Shown: positions 48,880 to 60,644, numbered from the stretch's first letter. The stretch: 64,000 nt of DNA from Thamnaconus septentrionalis (GCA_009823395.1 CM020511.1:17384001-17448000), one strand, 5' to 3'. Translations and numbers: made by a program. The notes: generated by a model not told the origin, from the sequence alone.

Positions 48880-49290
48880 AAGGCTGCGAGTGGATTAGCT
48901 CAGCAAGCCGACTGAGAGGCGGCCCGACTGCTGCTGCTGCTGCGCGGGGATTAGCTCTTGCATTTGCAAGAGACTTTTAAATGAATTTAATTTTAGGCCG
49001 CCCGGGCCTCCCTGAGGCCGCCCGAGGTGTCGCTGATGCAGAGGCAGGTAATTTGGAATAAAAGTGCAATGAGTCATATTAATGGACAATTACACGTAGC
49101 ACGTGGACGTCGCTAATTCCCCAAAGGCCAATTAGTGTGTTTGCGCGGCAGCCACTTTCATTTGGAAAAGAGAGCAAATGAGTACCGTGAACAAGTTTAT
49201 TAGCCGGGATTACGTAGCTCCGGTTACACGGTGGCACTGGTGTCCGAGCGAATTACAGTGATGAGTCATGAAGCCAGAAAGAGCGTACAC
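48880..49290. other. Candidate conserved non-coding element
   Basis: It contains two GGATTAGCTC boxes, the 18-bp palindrome at 48955, ATGAATTTAATTTTAGG, TCATATTAATGGACAATTAC, GCTAATTCC and GGCCAATTAGTG, plus GGCCGCCCG duplicated at 48997 and 49017. TAAT cores, palindromes and CpG together make it the most structured candidate element. Confidence 0.45.
48955..48972. promoter_or_regulatory. 18-bp palindrome CTCTTGCA-TT-TGCAAGAG
   Basis: Perfect 8-bp arms flank a TT centre, and the middle (GCATTTGCA) resembles an octamer/POU half-site. GGATTAGCTC, an OTX/PITX-type TAATCC site on the other strand, precedes it at 48948 and also occurs at 48892, 56 bp away. This is part of the candidate element at 48.88-49.29 kb. 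Confidence 0.4.
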
Positions 49291-49339
49291 ACTCACGGAG
49301 CTGCGAGCGACCCGCAGATGAAGTTTGAGCGCGCAGCGT

Positions 49340-49505
49340 CAGTCGTCAGTAGTGTTGTAGTACTCGACACTGGTCTTGGTCTCAAGGCCACTTTTTAAGG
49401 TGTCTCGGTCTCGGACTAGGAGGCATTTCGATCTCTCTAGTCTTGATAGTGTCTTGGTCTTGGTCAGGGCCGTCTTGACAACGACACTAGTCATCGGACT
49501 GCCAG
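49340..49505 (+). repeat. Decayed 'GTCTTGGTCTTGGTC' fish repeat
   Basis: Several tandem-like variants of TCTTGGTCTC and GTCTCGGTCTCGG occur: TGGTCTTGGTCTCAAGG, GTGTCTCGGTCTCGGAC and GTGTCTTGGTCTTGGTCAGG, preceded by TAGTGTTGTAGTACTCGA. Fish genomes contain a dispersed repeat rich in GAGACCAAGACC on one strand; this looks like a relic on the opposite strand. The repeat unit is internally short and imperfect. Confidence 0.6.
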
Positions 49506-49778
49506 TATCTGAGTGCCATCGCTCTGTCACAGCGGGCAAGCTAACAGGCTAATACATAATTAAAGCCGTGACTCATTTTTACTCAGCTCATTTCTCAGCA
49601 GAAAAAAAAGGATGCTTTGACCTTGTCTGGGAAGAACTTCACATGCACTGTGATTCAGCGCAGGGTGGCCGGTCCTTATACGAGCGGTGGCTAAACACTG
49701 AGGTGATGTGAACATTGCCACAGGCTGTGCCAAACTCTGTATGCAGCACTGGCATGTGCGTGCGTTGTAAATGTGAGT

Positions 49779-49780
49779 GC

Positions 49781-49826
<46 letters not shown>
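49779..49826 (+). repeat. (GT)n microsatellite, about 23 units
   Basis: A GCGCGT lead-in is followed by an uninterrupted GT run. It is a typical fish microsatellite. Confidence 0.99.
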
Positions 49827-49827
<1 letters not shown>

Positions 49828-49999
49828 ATCATTCCAGCGTCGCGGATGGTCACCCTCACACAGAGCGAGCACGCTTTGAGTCAGAATTCTAATTTTATTC
49901 AGAAAGGACATTTACAAGTACAATGAATTTGACCTTGTGAACTGGCGCCGGCGACACAGCACAGTGCCGAGGAGCTAACGGCTGACGCATAGTGATTAG

Positions 50000-50560
50000 A
50001 CGCATAGTAATGAGAGCGGGGCGTGACTTGGCCTTATTCAGCCACTTTCCCGCCAGAGATTACACACTGATCTCGTGTGAAAAAGAATTCTAAGAAATAT
50101 GTCTGCCTTTAATCTGCGCTAAATCTTTTATATCGTCTCACAAAGACCTTCATTTGGAATGCAAACTGGATTTGCCTTTACAACGGACATATGCGCACTT
50201 TCCCCGAGGCAGGCGCGCCGCAGCAGGTTGAGATACAGATCTAATTTGATTTCCACATCCATAAATAGACATATTCAAATTCAAATGGCAATCACATCAG
50301 AGTGCTTTTCGCGTGAACTTTGAACTGCGCCTGGACGGTCATGTGTCGCGTCCTGTTTTATAAGCTATTGGGCCCGTATCCGGCAGGGTTCAGTCTGCAT
50401 CTAGCATGAAACTACTGCATTATTGAGCGCGGGGCATTTATTCAGGGCTTATTCAGCCCATTTCCAGGCACTCAGATTATAGCCCCGCACTGGACTGGAA
50501 AATCGTGTCAATGCAGATTCTCTTACGGGAAGGCTTTCATAGTCTGAGGCATAATCTGCC
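50000..50560. other. Candidate conserved non-coding element
   Basis: Repeat-free sequence holds CCTTTAATCTGCGC, AATTTGATTTCC, CATATTCAAATTCAAATGG and three TTATTCAG boxes (about 50034, 50439, 50450). The last two sit 11 bp apart as TTATTCAGGGCTTATTCAG. A T-tract at 50577 ends the block. Confidence 0.38.
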
Positions 50561-50859
50561 TCCAGGAAGCCCAACTTTTTTTTTTTTTCAACTGTGGCCC
50601 TCGCTTGGCAGTAAACGGGATGCTCTCGCACGAACGTTCTTGGATGTGACCAATCTTGATGCGGATTATTAAAAATGAATAGAGCGAATGAGTGCATGAG
50701 GGGATGTGAAGACGGGAATGGAGTAGTTTAAGAGATGGAGATATCTGTGACACAGTTTAGACGTCCTCTCATTTTTATTGGTCTGACCTCTTCGGAACCT
50801 TTCGGAACGTGTCGCAATATCACTTATATTGTCTTACTGGCATTGCTTCATTTAATGCA

Positions 50860-51215
50860 CAATTTAAAGCAACACTATGTAGTTTATACAACTTAAAATG
50901 ATAGTTCCTAAGTCATTTTTATTTATGACGGCCTTGTAACATGGAAAAACACAGTACTGACATAGTGTGGTATAGAACTATCTTCTTTTACTCACATCTA
51001 CAGAAAACATTATCTTTGGTCTTTCTGGTCCCTCAACAATAGAACTACTAGGAAGCTAGCTGATTACATCCAGGTGCCAGGCACGCAACCAAAGTTACTG
51101 AGCCCTATACCAGATCAATCAATGGCAGGGTGCTATTCCAAAAATAAAACATTATAAACACGTAATAACACATTTTAATGAACTTTACAAAATGGAATTT
51201 CCTCTTTAAAGGACG
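50860..51215 (+). repeat. Probable MITE-like interspersed repeat
   Basis: It begins TTTAAAGCAACACTATGTAG and continues TTTATACAACTTAAAATGATAG, an opening I associate with abundant non-autonomous repeats of percomorph fish (AAAGCAACA-TATGTAACTTT type). The body is AT-rich, lacks an open frame and ends near a CTCTTTAAAGGA block that could mirror the TTTAAAG start. No convincing target duplication was found, so boundaries are approximate and the assignment is tentative. Confidence 0.4.
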
Positions 51216-51262
51216 TGAACATTTTTTGAACTTTACAAAATGGAATTTCCTCAAAGGACTCG
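51171..51262 (+). repeat. Imperfect 48-bp tandem duplication
   Basis: The 25-mer beginning GAACTTTACAAAATGGAATT and ending TCCTC occurs perfectly at 51180-51204 and again at 51228-51252. Similar flanks (ACATTTT before, AAAGGAC after) make this a two-copy tandem repeat with a 48-bp period. Perfect identity of the core implies a recent duplication, gene conversion or an assembly duplication. Confidence 0.9.
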
Positions 51263-51279
51263 CCAGACACAGTCAGAGG

Positions 51280-51350
51280 GAAGAAGAATTGAACCCACAA
51301 AGTGAGACTATGAGGTGGTAGTCAACCAGGCTGCAGCCTTCGGGGGGGAC
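51280..51350 (+). repeat. Possible tail of the same fish repeat family as 5030-5356
   Basis: GAATTGAACCCACAAAG, GACTATGAGGTGGTAGTC and AACCAGGCTGCAGCC line up loosely with the common fish repeat ending '...attgaaccc...ctgtgaggcagcagtgctaaccactg'. It could be a separate heavily decayed copy next to the MITE-like block. The resemblance is weak. Confidence 0.35.
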
Positions 51351-53385
51351 AGGTGCACTACTAAACCAGACGATGCAGAGATCTTACATGCTGGTCAAAG
51401 TTGTTTTTCTTTCTTTTTTTTTAAACTGCCTCGCTCCACACAAGCATGGAGTAAGACGGTCTAAAGTCTGATATCTCAGCGAGCACAGGATGTAATCTGA
51501 TTCATCACACTATATGCAGCTGAGCTTAAAGATATCTCCATCAGAACAGACCGGATTCGGCACCAGTCAACCATGGTACAGGAATCTGACAATGTGTTTT
51601 TGGGGTGAAAAAGACAGAATAAAACAAGATAATATTTTAGATTAGTCTGCCCGACTACCACAAGTACACGCAAAGACTATTTTCGGTATTCAACACTCCC
51701 TGTTTTGTGCTGATATGTCACCTTAATATAATCTGACTGGTCCATCTGGATGTGATTCCAACTTGTGGCAGCACCTCCATGAAACAGATAGAAAACTCTC
51801 AAATAAAACAAGCTTCGGAATTCGAGAAAATCACCTTTTAAGACCTATTTTGGTCTTAGTTCTGTGTACTTCCCATATAACACAGGCTGAACATTCTTCT
51901 GGATACAATTACATGAGCACAATTGTTGTACTATTTAAAAAGAAAAAAAAAGACAGGTAACAGCGAAAACAAACTCTTAAGTGACGTTTCCAGGGCAGCT
52001 GGTTTGGTGTTTGAGCTGATTTAATTCATTCCCTCATGGTTTAACAGCAGCAGAGATATTTATATATTTTTTTAGTATTTCTCCTGCACTTTTATCCACT
52101 GATAAAACAATGTCTGTTTTTTGTTTTGCAAAACACTTTTTTTTTTTTAAATGATGACTGTCAAAATATTCCTTTTTTTCTTTTTTTGTTGTTGTTGTCA
52201 AGACCAGAAAGTCTTCAGTCTCTCTCCACTGTCTGCTCCCTGAAATAACTGCGGTTCATTCAGTTCTGTGTCTGTCAGTTCAGTTAAGTGCCTCGGTAAA
52301 GTGCGCAGACAAGAGATCTTCACACAAGCTGCACTTTTTTCTGAGGGGTTTGAGTAGTGCATCACTTTATGAGGCAATTAAGCGTTTTAGGCTTGTTTTT
52401 AGGCTTGTGTTTGTGCTGCCTGGTGTTGACACTACGTCAGGTAACAACAGAGAAAAAACAAATGCTGCCTCAGTCAGTCTACTTTACATTCAGTTTCAGA
52501 GCCGCCATGCTCTGATTGGAAAAACAAAAATATGTGGTTTGGATTAAAAATTACTTTTTGCATCTATGTCGTAATCACAGAACTCAGAAAGTAACTCGGC
52601 GTTGTCCACAAACTCATATTCTCGTATTTATTGATCATTCTATTGACCGGTGTCTCCAGCCAAATGCAGGGACGGCTGGGCTGGTTAAGACACACTCTTA
52701 AAAACAGACATGATAAAAAAAAAAAAAAGCTGACAACCAAACAGATTTATTAAGTGTTTAAGTCACGGCAATAATCTATAAACCTCAGCATTAAATCTGA
52801 TCGAGACTGATGCGACAAAACTGCACCATGCCTTCACATGTTCATCCTCTATTGACACATGCATGTGTGTGTGTGTGTGTGTGTGTTTGTGCCTATGAAA
52901 ATAACAGCTTCTTAATCCCCTAACTATCAGACAATAACAGATTTGTCTGTGATAAAATCATAGTGTTTTGCGTGTGTCTGTCTGTCTCGCAGGCAGGTCT
53001 GTCTTCACAAGCCCGTGTTGTGTAGATGCCGTGTCTGCCTCCCAAGTGGATATTCCTGATGCACGTGTGTGCGGGTGTGTGCGTGTCTGTGCGTGTGTTT
53101 TTGTGTGTGCGTGCGGGTGTGTGAGAAGCAGATTTGGCTACGATAAAACCCCAGTCTTTAGAGGGATTATCAGTCTGTCCCCAGACAGCAGCATGCTGTG
53201 CATTTATGGAGGTAATAACTTGACCTCTAATAGACAGACAGACAACTATCTAAAGCTGTTATTGGAAAAAATGGAGCCCCTATATGTCTAGTTGGCCGAG
53301 CACACTGGTATATCTGCAGTGGCATTTAGCCCTGCCACGCAGTCACGTGAGCGCTCAATCAAGTCCGGTTTTCGATTTGGTGTTT

Positions 53386-53442
<57 letters not shown>

Positions 53443-54199
53443 CTGTTTTGCTTTGTTTTGAGTTTTGGTCCTGCTTTTGCCTCGACTTCTGTAAAGTCCC
53501 ACAGGCCAAATGTGCAGTGGGCAGAAAAAAAGCAATGAGCACATACCATTGCACAAAACAATAAAGCCAAACATAAAACAAATAGAACTCCGCCTCATAA
53601 AGCCCAGTCCTCCTCCACTTGCCTCGGAGATATCTCGCTGCTTTCCCTGCCCGCTAAACAATAAAAACGTTTACGGTTTGATTAAAATCAATGGGCTTCT
53701 TTTTAAAACCCATTCATATCTGCAAGGTCCTTCTGCTTTCGTGACTTGTGTGGTTTTATTCAGAGGGGAGGCTCTCTTGAAAGGTCGCGTGAAGGTGGAC
53801 GGAATGGCAGGCTGAATGGGTGGAGAGCGGAAATATAAACCCGTCCGGGGAAAAGTCACCGAATCGTTCAAGTCCACGGGCCCTCCAGTCCTTCTGGCTT
53901 TCAGTAGTAAGAAATAAAATGACTGCTTTACTCCAGCATGGTAGGTGGAGCAGCGTAAAGTGAAGAGGCACAGCTATGAGGAGCACTTCCAGCTTAATGT
54001 GTGTCCTGTCCTTTTCATTCCTCTCCCTCTGTCTCTTCACCTCCGTCCTTTACCCACAGCGCCTTTCTTCATCTCCCTCTACTTCCTCCCTATCTCTTCC
54101 CCCCTCCTTCCCTTATGTGCACAGCCACACAAAAAAATAATTTATTCCAGCCTCCCACCACAGCCCCCACCCCAGTGTGGCTCTGTATTAGCATGCCTG
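51351..54199. other. Non-coding stretch
   Basis: T-rich and A-rich low-complexity patches (51.41, 51.94, 52.14-52.19 kb), TG runs at 52865-52886 and 53389-53441, and a pyrimidine-rich stretch at 54.0-54.12 kb. No supported exon. Confidence 0.6.
53389..53441 (+). repeat. (TG)n microsatellite, about 26 units
   Basis: This is one of the longest pure TG arrays in the window, followed by TTTTGCTTTGTTTTG. Confidence 0.99.
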
Positions 54200-55430
54200 C
54201 AGAGCACGTTAACTTATCTCGCAGCTACAGGCACCGACTGGTAAAACTAAGCTCTGATAGTTTGCAGCAGGATGACCACAGAATGCCTGTAGCTCGGAGA
54301 ATTAGGACTGTCATCACGATTAGTAACGGTGGGTCTAATGTTTTACTGTGCAGTCATTTACTGTACTGTATTCAAAGCGCCGCTTCCTGCATGGCTCAAT
54401 GGCTGTCACAAAGGGAACATTAACCCAAATTCAGTTGGCAGGCTTAATTAAACATTATTGAGACGGCACCACAGCCACTTTTTGGTACTCGTGTCTACAT
54501 AGAATTTTGAGTCTCTTGTCTTGGCAGGAAGCTGAGGTACAGCTTGGTACAGCTTGCATAAGACACTGTTTCAATGCAACAAAAGTCCACATTTAGGTGT
54601 AAACGTTTAATGAATTATTTTTAAGTAAAGGGTTATTTTTAAGTCATTTTTTTTGCTTGACGGAGCAGAAAATGCATGCGAAAACAGGCACAACGCGTTG
54701 CCCACAAGGTAAAGCACGTACACATCCAACAATTGGTAAATAACTTTCCTGAGGCAGAACCACCAGATGTCAGGGATAATAAGGCTTATAGAAGCTAATA
54801 GTTATTTAGGGCCTGATGCCGTATTCAGGTCCAGTACACTTTGCATTACGTCACACAAGCTTGCAGACGTGCCCGCAAAGAAAGGAGCAGGCACTGCAGA
54901 TGCAAAGCTGCGTTCCTATGGAATGGGACGGGAAAACAGAGCGAGGCACTCTGGGCTAATGGCAAACACAGATGGATGAGAGATTATGGACGATACAGAT
55001 TTAGTTGCATATGCTGCGTAGACAAAGATGGTGTGAAAACCGTTGCCCATTTTTAATGAGCATTTCAGCTTAGAAGGATATTGAGACTTCAGAGCCGCAA
55101 GATGCGGCAGATGATTTCGGAGCTAATGTTGTCCCGCCTAACTTTGTGGATTAGGTTTGGAAGCTCGACTCCCGCCGGGACGTCTGAGCAGGGAGGGAGT
55201 GGAGGAAGGAAGGGAGAGAGAGAAAAAAAAACCTTCTCTCACAATGCTCCCGCTAAATGCTAAATGTTATGAAAACTGCACTGTACTTGATAATGGCATT
55301 ATAGATAAGCAATGTAATTAAGCTACACACAGCGGAGCGCGCCGCATTGTTGTAGAAAGCGCGCGTGTGTGATGCCTATTAAGAGCTCAGTGCCAGGCCT
55401 GTCGCCGTGATTAGTTCTGCCAAGACTGAC
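54200..55430. other. Candidate conserved non-coding elements (two blocks)
   Basis: Block one (54.2-54.47 kb) has GATTAGTAACGG and GGCTTAATTAAACATTATTG. Between the blocks lie a 10-bp tandem repeat GGTACAGCTT x2 (54536-54555) and a T-tract. Block two (54.76-55.42 kb) has GCTAATAGTTATTTAGG, TTTTTAATGAGC, GGAGCTAATGTTG and GTAATTAAGC, plus GCGCGC near 55359. Chance frames of about 70 codons cross it without recognisable products. Confidence 0.35.
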
Positions 55431-55532
55431 GTTTCTGTTTTACTCACAAGTTTATTAACTGAATATGCACATTTATAATCCAGATTGTCATAAGCAAACA
55501 GTGGAGCGCACACAATTATTTGTCCCCGAACC

Positions 55533-55553
55533 AAAAAAAAAAAAAAAAAAAAA
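55533..55553 (+). repeat. A21 homopolymer
   Basis: Twenty-one uninterrupted A residues. Two further A-tracts of identical length occur at 59462-59482 and 60645-60665. Confidence 0.97.
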
Positions 55554-56149
55554 CAGAAAAACAAAACACAGTTTGACATTCAAGCTCCGGCAGCAATGAA
55601 AGGCCTTGCGTGTCCAGTCAGACTCCATCCTCTCCTCTCGCCATTTACGTACCATGAACGGATGACTCATCAGCGCCCACACGCTACCTCTGACCTATAT
55701 CTGTCCCACCTGAGTGTGACAGTGTGACAGACTGACCCACATTCCCTCTGATCCAGCCACTTACAGCGTGTGACCTGAGCCGGTTCCATAAGAGCAGCGG
55801 GAGACGGCCAAATGCTGAGTCCCAGAGCTCAGCAGCCAACAAATGTGGGCGTAATCGTTGTGCAGCGGGACACAGGCACAAGCAAGTGGTCCTGATTCTC
55901 TTTCCTCCATTCATTCCAAATGTTATTTTGGTGAGTCGCACAAATCATTTTTATTTCCCATCATTCAGTCTGTTGAAAGAAAAGCTTTTGCTCATCACTG
56001 TCATTTGACTGACTTTTCATCTTATATTTACACATTAAACTAAAACGTCCCAGTTGAAAATAAACATACAGGCTGTGTGGAGGGAGTGGGGGCCGGAATC
56101 ATATCTGCTCTATAAATCTCTGGCTCACAAACGCTGACAGGCGACTGGG

Positions 56150-56480
56150 AAGGCAGAGGTGCGAGCGCTCAGCCAAGAACAACATCTCCGTGTTGCTGCG
56201 GCGTCTCTCAGCAGCAGAGCGGCAGCATGGTGAAAATGTGATGCTGCGCGACCATGTGGGCTGCCATGCACCGAGGCTGGAGTGTGGGGGTGGAGCTTAA
56301 AGGCTTGCGAGTGCCACTGCGCGCTCTCATTGGCTCTCAATGACATCATTGATAAGGAGTGCGGCTCGCTCTCCTCGTCCCTCCCGCTCGTGCAGCAGCG
56401 TACGCACAGGTTCAGGGGGGCTGCGTGCATCTGTTTTTCCCTCGCTGTGGGCCGGCCCACGTTAGCTCTCTTGCCTAAAC
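56150..56480. promoter_or_regulatory. CpG-rich segment with inverted CCAAT box
   Basis: CpGs are frequent (GCGAGCGCTCAG, TGCTGCGGCGTC, CACTGCGCGCTC). TCATTGGCTCTC at 56327-56338 holds an inverted CCAAT box, followed by the imperfect 16-bp palindrome TCAATGACATCATTGA (56337-56352). It might be a minor CpG island or promoter. No downstream exon could be recognised on either strand. Confidence 0.3.
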
Positions 56481-57494
56481 GCACCTTCATTATATCAGCG
56501 TTACCTCCCCTCACATTTATCCATCTGTGGTCCGTCGAGAACGAGGGCATCAGATGGTAAAACACAAAGGAGCAGTTGTAAAGCACTGACATTGGAGGCC
56601 TCGTTTAAAAAAAGCAAGTGTGAAACTGAGGAAGTGAGAAAACTGAGAGAGAAACAGAACAGTAGCAAACACTTTTCACCGAATGAGTCAGGTTGCTGAG
56701 ACTGAACCTTTGCAGAGGACGCTGCAAGGCTGTAAACAATAATTTATGAGTTGAGAAAACGAAACGAGTGGAGAAATCAGAATCCTCTGGGGTTTTCCAG
56801 GTGTTTTCGGGCAATTTTTATGGAATAGCTTCTCACTAAATATGGACTTTTAATTAGCTCGTCATTACCCAAAAGATTTTGCAGTAAACAGTTTCGCAGT
56901 CACGGAAACAAAAGAACAAAAAGATGGTCTGAACCCTCTCAAGCACCTGAAGCCAACTGTGGTTGTGCATCATAAAAGCAGTGAAAACTGCCTTTACAAA
57001 AACTCTTTGCAGCTTTTTGTGCACATAAACATGAATAAGTGCCCCAATTACTACCCAACCTGCTCATTTTGATGGAGAGTGAGCTGCTTCTCTGCACATT
57101 TGCATTGTACTTGTCTCCAAACTGCTGCATGGTAAACATATTTTCTAAGAGAATTAGGAAAAACGTTTTCTCATCTCACTCACTGGGATTTGTATCGGGC
57201 CCAGGCCCAGCAGTGGTGACAGTTTTGGCCCCTTAGTGAAAGGGCCGCAGCACTGTAAACAAAGGGCCACGGTCCAGTTCAAAGTAACATTACCTACCCA
57301 TATAGAGATCTTCAACATCCTGCTATTCCACACAGTCTGGTCTGTGATGTGCCGTGAGGAAAGACTTCACATTTTATAATCCATTGAGTGTCTCGGTGAG
57401 CTCTCAGTTTTCCCAGCGTGCCTTGAGACGCACCCCCGCCTCGCACCGTTGCCGTTCTTCATGTTGGAATCCTCAGAATGAGACAAGCCTTCAC

Positions 57495-57635
57495 CTACTC
57501 CAACAGAAAAACCACACGGTCTCCAAATCCTCTTCTGCATCTCAGAAGCCACTTGATAGGTGACTTTGTACATCTTCCTCGTGATGTTCCATGTACTTTA
57601 TTTCCTTAAAACTCCCGAAGATGGAAGCCGCTTTG
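57495..57635 (-). other. Possible second exon, 141 bp
   Basis: On the minus strand TTTTTAACAG precedes CAAAGCGG (acceptor after 57636), and GGAGTAG|GTGAAG gives a donor at 57494. An ATG in fair context (GGAAGATGT) starts Met-Tyr-Lys-Val-Thr-Tyr-Gln-Val-Ala-Ser-Glu-Met-Gln-Lys-Arg and stays open through the donor. It lies 1.15 kb downstream of the candidate first exon, with an AT-rich intron-like interval between. The peptide matches no family I know. Chance is quite possible. Confidence 0.18.
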
Positions 57636-58499
57636 CTGTTAAAAATCCACCAGAGGATCCTGAAGGAATGAAAAGGGGGGATAAAAGACAGATTTAAATT
57701 TAAGGGAAATAGGATTAATTAACACAAAAATTATAAATTAGTCAAAAAAAAAAGAAGAAGAAGAATGCTAAATGGGCACTTGAAATGTTATACAGTTTTA
57801 GCAGTTATTGCGAGTTTAAAGTAAACAGTAAAAGTCGGAAAGCAATCGTAAGCTCTTGTTCAAGTTTTATGAAAAAAAGCAACATAAAAAAGCATAACAC
57901 ATAAAAAGAAACATATTTTATGATGCTTTATAAAAAAAAAAGTTTAGGAGTGGGTCTAATGTACAATGGAAAACAACAAATTCAAACAAGTTTTTATGTC
58001 AAAAAGAGTTTTTTTATTTAGGAAATAATTGTTTTAAGTTCTTTAGCAATTAGCTGAATGCACAACATCAATTATGAGCCATGATGAGAGACTTGCAAGT
58101 TTTAGCTTTTTGTCTATGTGATCCAACAGGTTTTATACTATTTTTTTTTTCCTGAAAAATAAAAAGAGGCTGTAATAATATTAAAGTTGTTCAACTCTCG
58201 TCTCTACTCGTGGGGAATAAATGTTACCTCTCACTAAAAGTAGTTTCCCGGTGGATTTGCGCTCCTTTTCTGCTTTCCTTTGTATGGACTGAGAACAAAG
58301 GAGCCTTTACTGTAACAAAGAAGCGCCAACGACTTATACCTGTTGCTCTGTCTCCACTAAACTGTAACAAGTTTAGAAGTCGCCACCGAGACCAATCTCT
58401 GCTCTGGGCGTCTTTTTCTGCCTCTAAACACTGTTTTCCAGTCACGCAACAACTTTAATTCCGTGCCACTCGTGTGTTTTGGGGGCAGAATTTTACACC
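57636..58499. other. AT-rich stretch, intron-like
   Basis: Strongly AT-rich with A- and T-runs and a GAAGAAGAAG patch (57.75 kb). If the minus-strand exon candidates are real, this would be their intervening intron. Confidence 0.5.
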
Positions 58500-58784
58500 T
58501 GATTGCATTGTTCGGAATTCCCACAGTTGCACGCGCAACTTCGCGGCACTACGACAACAACCGCCACAAAGCACGTGTATGAAAACAGCCGAAACAAAGA
58601 GACTATTTACGATCATAAACTCCCCACTGTGCCTTCTATAGCAGCGTGCGCGAGTGATTCCTTCCCCCGCAAACTTCTGACAGGCATTTGCTTTGTCTTG
58701 CGCGCCGCAACATCTCCAAGAGACACAACAAGAAAGAAAGAAAGGAAGGAAAACCCCGGCGGCAGGACAAAGTCAAACTCTCAC

Positions 58785-58950
58785 CTGCAGCCGACGTCTC
58801 TTGGCAATTAAATCCCAACATTGCGCGACGAGTGCGGCCGAAAGTTGCGGGGATGCGTGCCTGAGCATCCCCGCAAGTTCTCCCCTCAAAGCGCCCCGCA
58901 TCAGACAAAGGAAAAGAGGACCGCTCCTCTCGCTCTCTCTCCTCGCCGCC
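58785..58950 (-). other. Possible alternative first exon, donor at 58784
   Basis: It ends at CTGCAG|GTGAGAG. A minus-strand frame from an ATG (Met-Leu-Arg-His-Ala-Ser-Pro-Gln-Leu-Ser...) runs to Lys-Arg-Arg-Arg-Leu-Gln at the junction. I do not recognise it. The 5' limit is arbitrary. Confidence 0.2.
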
Positions 58951-59102
58951 TGTGTTTCCCTATGCCTCTCTATCCCTCCCCTCCCGCTTTGTGCTCAACT
59001 TTGAGCGCTGACGCACCAACTACAGTCGGCAACTTTTTCTCTCCTGGAAACAAAGTGGCTCCAGGTGTGCAATAAGAGGGGGGAAGGAGGCGGACGACTC
59101 AC

Positions 59103-59290
59103 CTGCGGACACCCGGCTGTGCGCGAGTCGCGGCGGGAGGGTGAGGGCAGAAAAAGTTTGCGAGTGGCCACATCCAGCTTTGTGTTGTGGAGTCCCCCTT
59201 TGTCTACACGTGTGATAGATGGATGGGGCTCCTTGTGGCCGCGCCTAGTTCATTTCGCTCTCCAAAGAGTCCCGCCCTCTCAAAGTCAAA
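59103..59290 (-). other. Possible first exon, donor at 59102
   Basis: The 3' boundary is a consensus donor (CAG|GTGAGT). The 5' limit is a guess placed at the GC box. A minus-strand ATG about 70 bp from the donor (Met-Trp-Pro-Leu-Ala-Asn-Phe-Phe...) would stay open to the junction, but the product is unfamiliar, so a 5' untranslated exon is as likely. Confidence 0.2.
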
Positions 59291-59461
59291 CAACTGCGCG
59301 TACAGGACCGCAGATACGCGCGATCACCAACCGAAACACGTTTGCTCCCACATTAAATGCGCTTATTTTGTGTATTTACCGCTGCACACCAACTTCTCCC
59401 AATCAGTTTCTCCGCCTGTTGAGAAACTATTCCCTCTGGAATTGAGTGTTTGTTTGCCTTT

Positions 59462-59482
59462 AAAAAAAAAAAAAAAAAAAAA
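59462..59482 (+). repeat. A21 homopolymer
   Basis: Twenty-one A residues follow TGCCTTT. No poly(A) signal or retrocopy body is visible upstream, so it is treated as a simple repeat. Confidence 0.97.
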
Positions 59483-60644
59483 GTTCATTTAATATATTCA
59501 ACTGTTTTGAGATGTAATACACTCAACTCATTGTTTATCCATTTGCTGTGTGTTGCCTCACTAAGTCAAGTCTTTGTTTACAAACCCTGAGCATCTTTTA
59601 GTCGCACCCCTAATCTTTTCTAAGAATAACACCTCCAGCTTTCACAACTTGCATTTTCTCCCCTCAGTTTTTCTGCCTGTTTTTGTCTGTGTTCTGCACA
59701 CATTGAGGCACACACTGGCTGACAAAAAAAACAAAAAAACTTTCCTGGACGCGCAGCCAAGAGACCTCCATTGTGTCTGGGTGTAGCAGCAGCACCAGTA
59801 GCACCAGTAGCACCCGTAGCAGCGGCGGCGGCAAGCAGCAGGGGAACAAAGACAGAGACAAAGGGGGAAAGGGTCTTATTGTTTTGTAATGCACAGGGAA
59901 GCAGTAAATATAAACAGTGACAGTGAGCAGAGCTGCTGCAACAAGGTGGTCCACAACCTGGGAATCACTTTGTGTGTCTACAGGACTCATTAAATACATC
60001 TCACCAAGCTGAAAATTATGTACATAAAATAATTATTCATTGACACTATTCACTTACATTACAGATTGCCTGTGTATTCAGAACCAAGGCATTGAAATTT
60101 AATTGATTTGTTAACAAAAGATCTGATCCCACTAGCGATGGATTGGTGTTGCACCTTTAAAACCAGTTCAAGTGATAACGACCTGAGAACGTTGGCACTT
60201 TTTCTTCATCCCTAATTGAGAGTGAGGTGGCACGTCTGTCAAGGCCTGTTAAACTTTCTGCTGTAACACAGCAGCTTCTCGTAACACAGGATGCAACAAC
60301 AAAATGTGACATAACATGGCAGGCTGTAGGCGTCTGTGTCATTACTGCCGTGGTGGCATTTAGCGTGGGCGTGTTTGCACTGGGAGTTGAGCAAGCATGA
60401 GGGAAGGGAAGGGAATTAAGTCTGAAGGATAAGCGAGGCGAGGCGAGTCAGAGGAGAAGTCAAGACTCTTAAGTGTGTCCCAAATCACATTCGAAGTATT
60501 CTTCAGCGCAGTGCTCTCATTGTTCGTTGCAGCAATTTGGGTGTGAATAGAGTTGAACAAAAGCAGCTTTGCTGCTGCTTTGCACCTGGCAACACTGGCA
60601 GCTCTTATTAGTATTTCTGTTTGGCCTTCATTAAGTCTTCGTCT

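Larger units (their letters stand above)
58500..59300 (-). promoter_or_regulatory. CpG-rich candidate promoter, minus strand
   Basis: This is the longest CpG-dense zone in the window. On the minus strand it shows a GC box (GAGGGCGGGAC, near 59270), an E-box (CACACGTGTAG, near 59210), and then two consensus 5' splice sites: CCGCAG|GTGAGTC after 59103 and GGCTGCAG|GTGAGAG after 58785. No equally good donors were seen on the plus strand. This arrangement fits a CpG-island promoter with alternative non-coding first exons of a gene running to lower coordinates. The gene is not identified. Confidence 0.35.
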
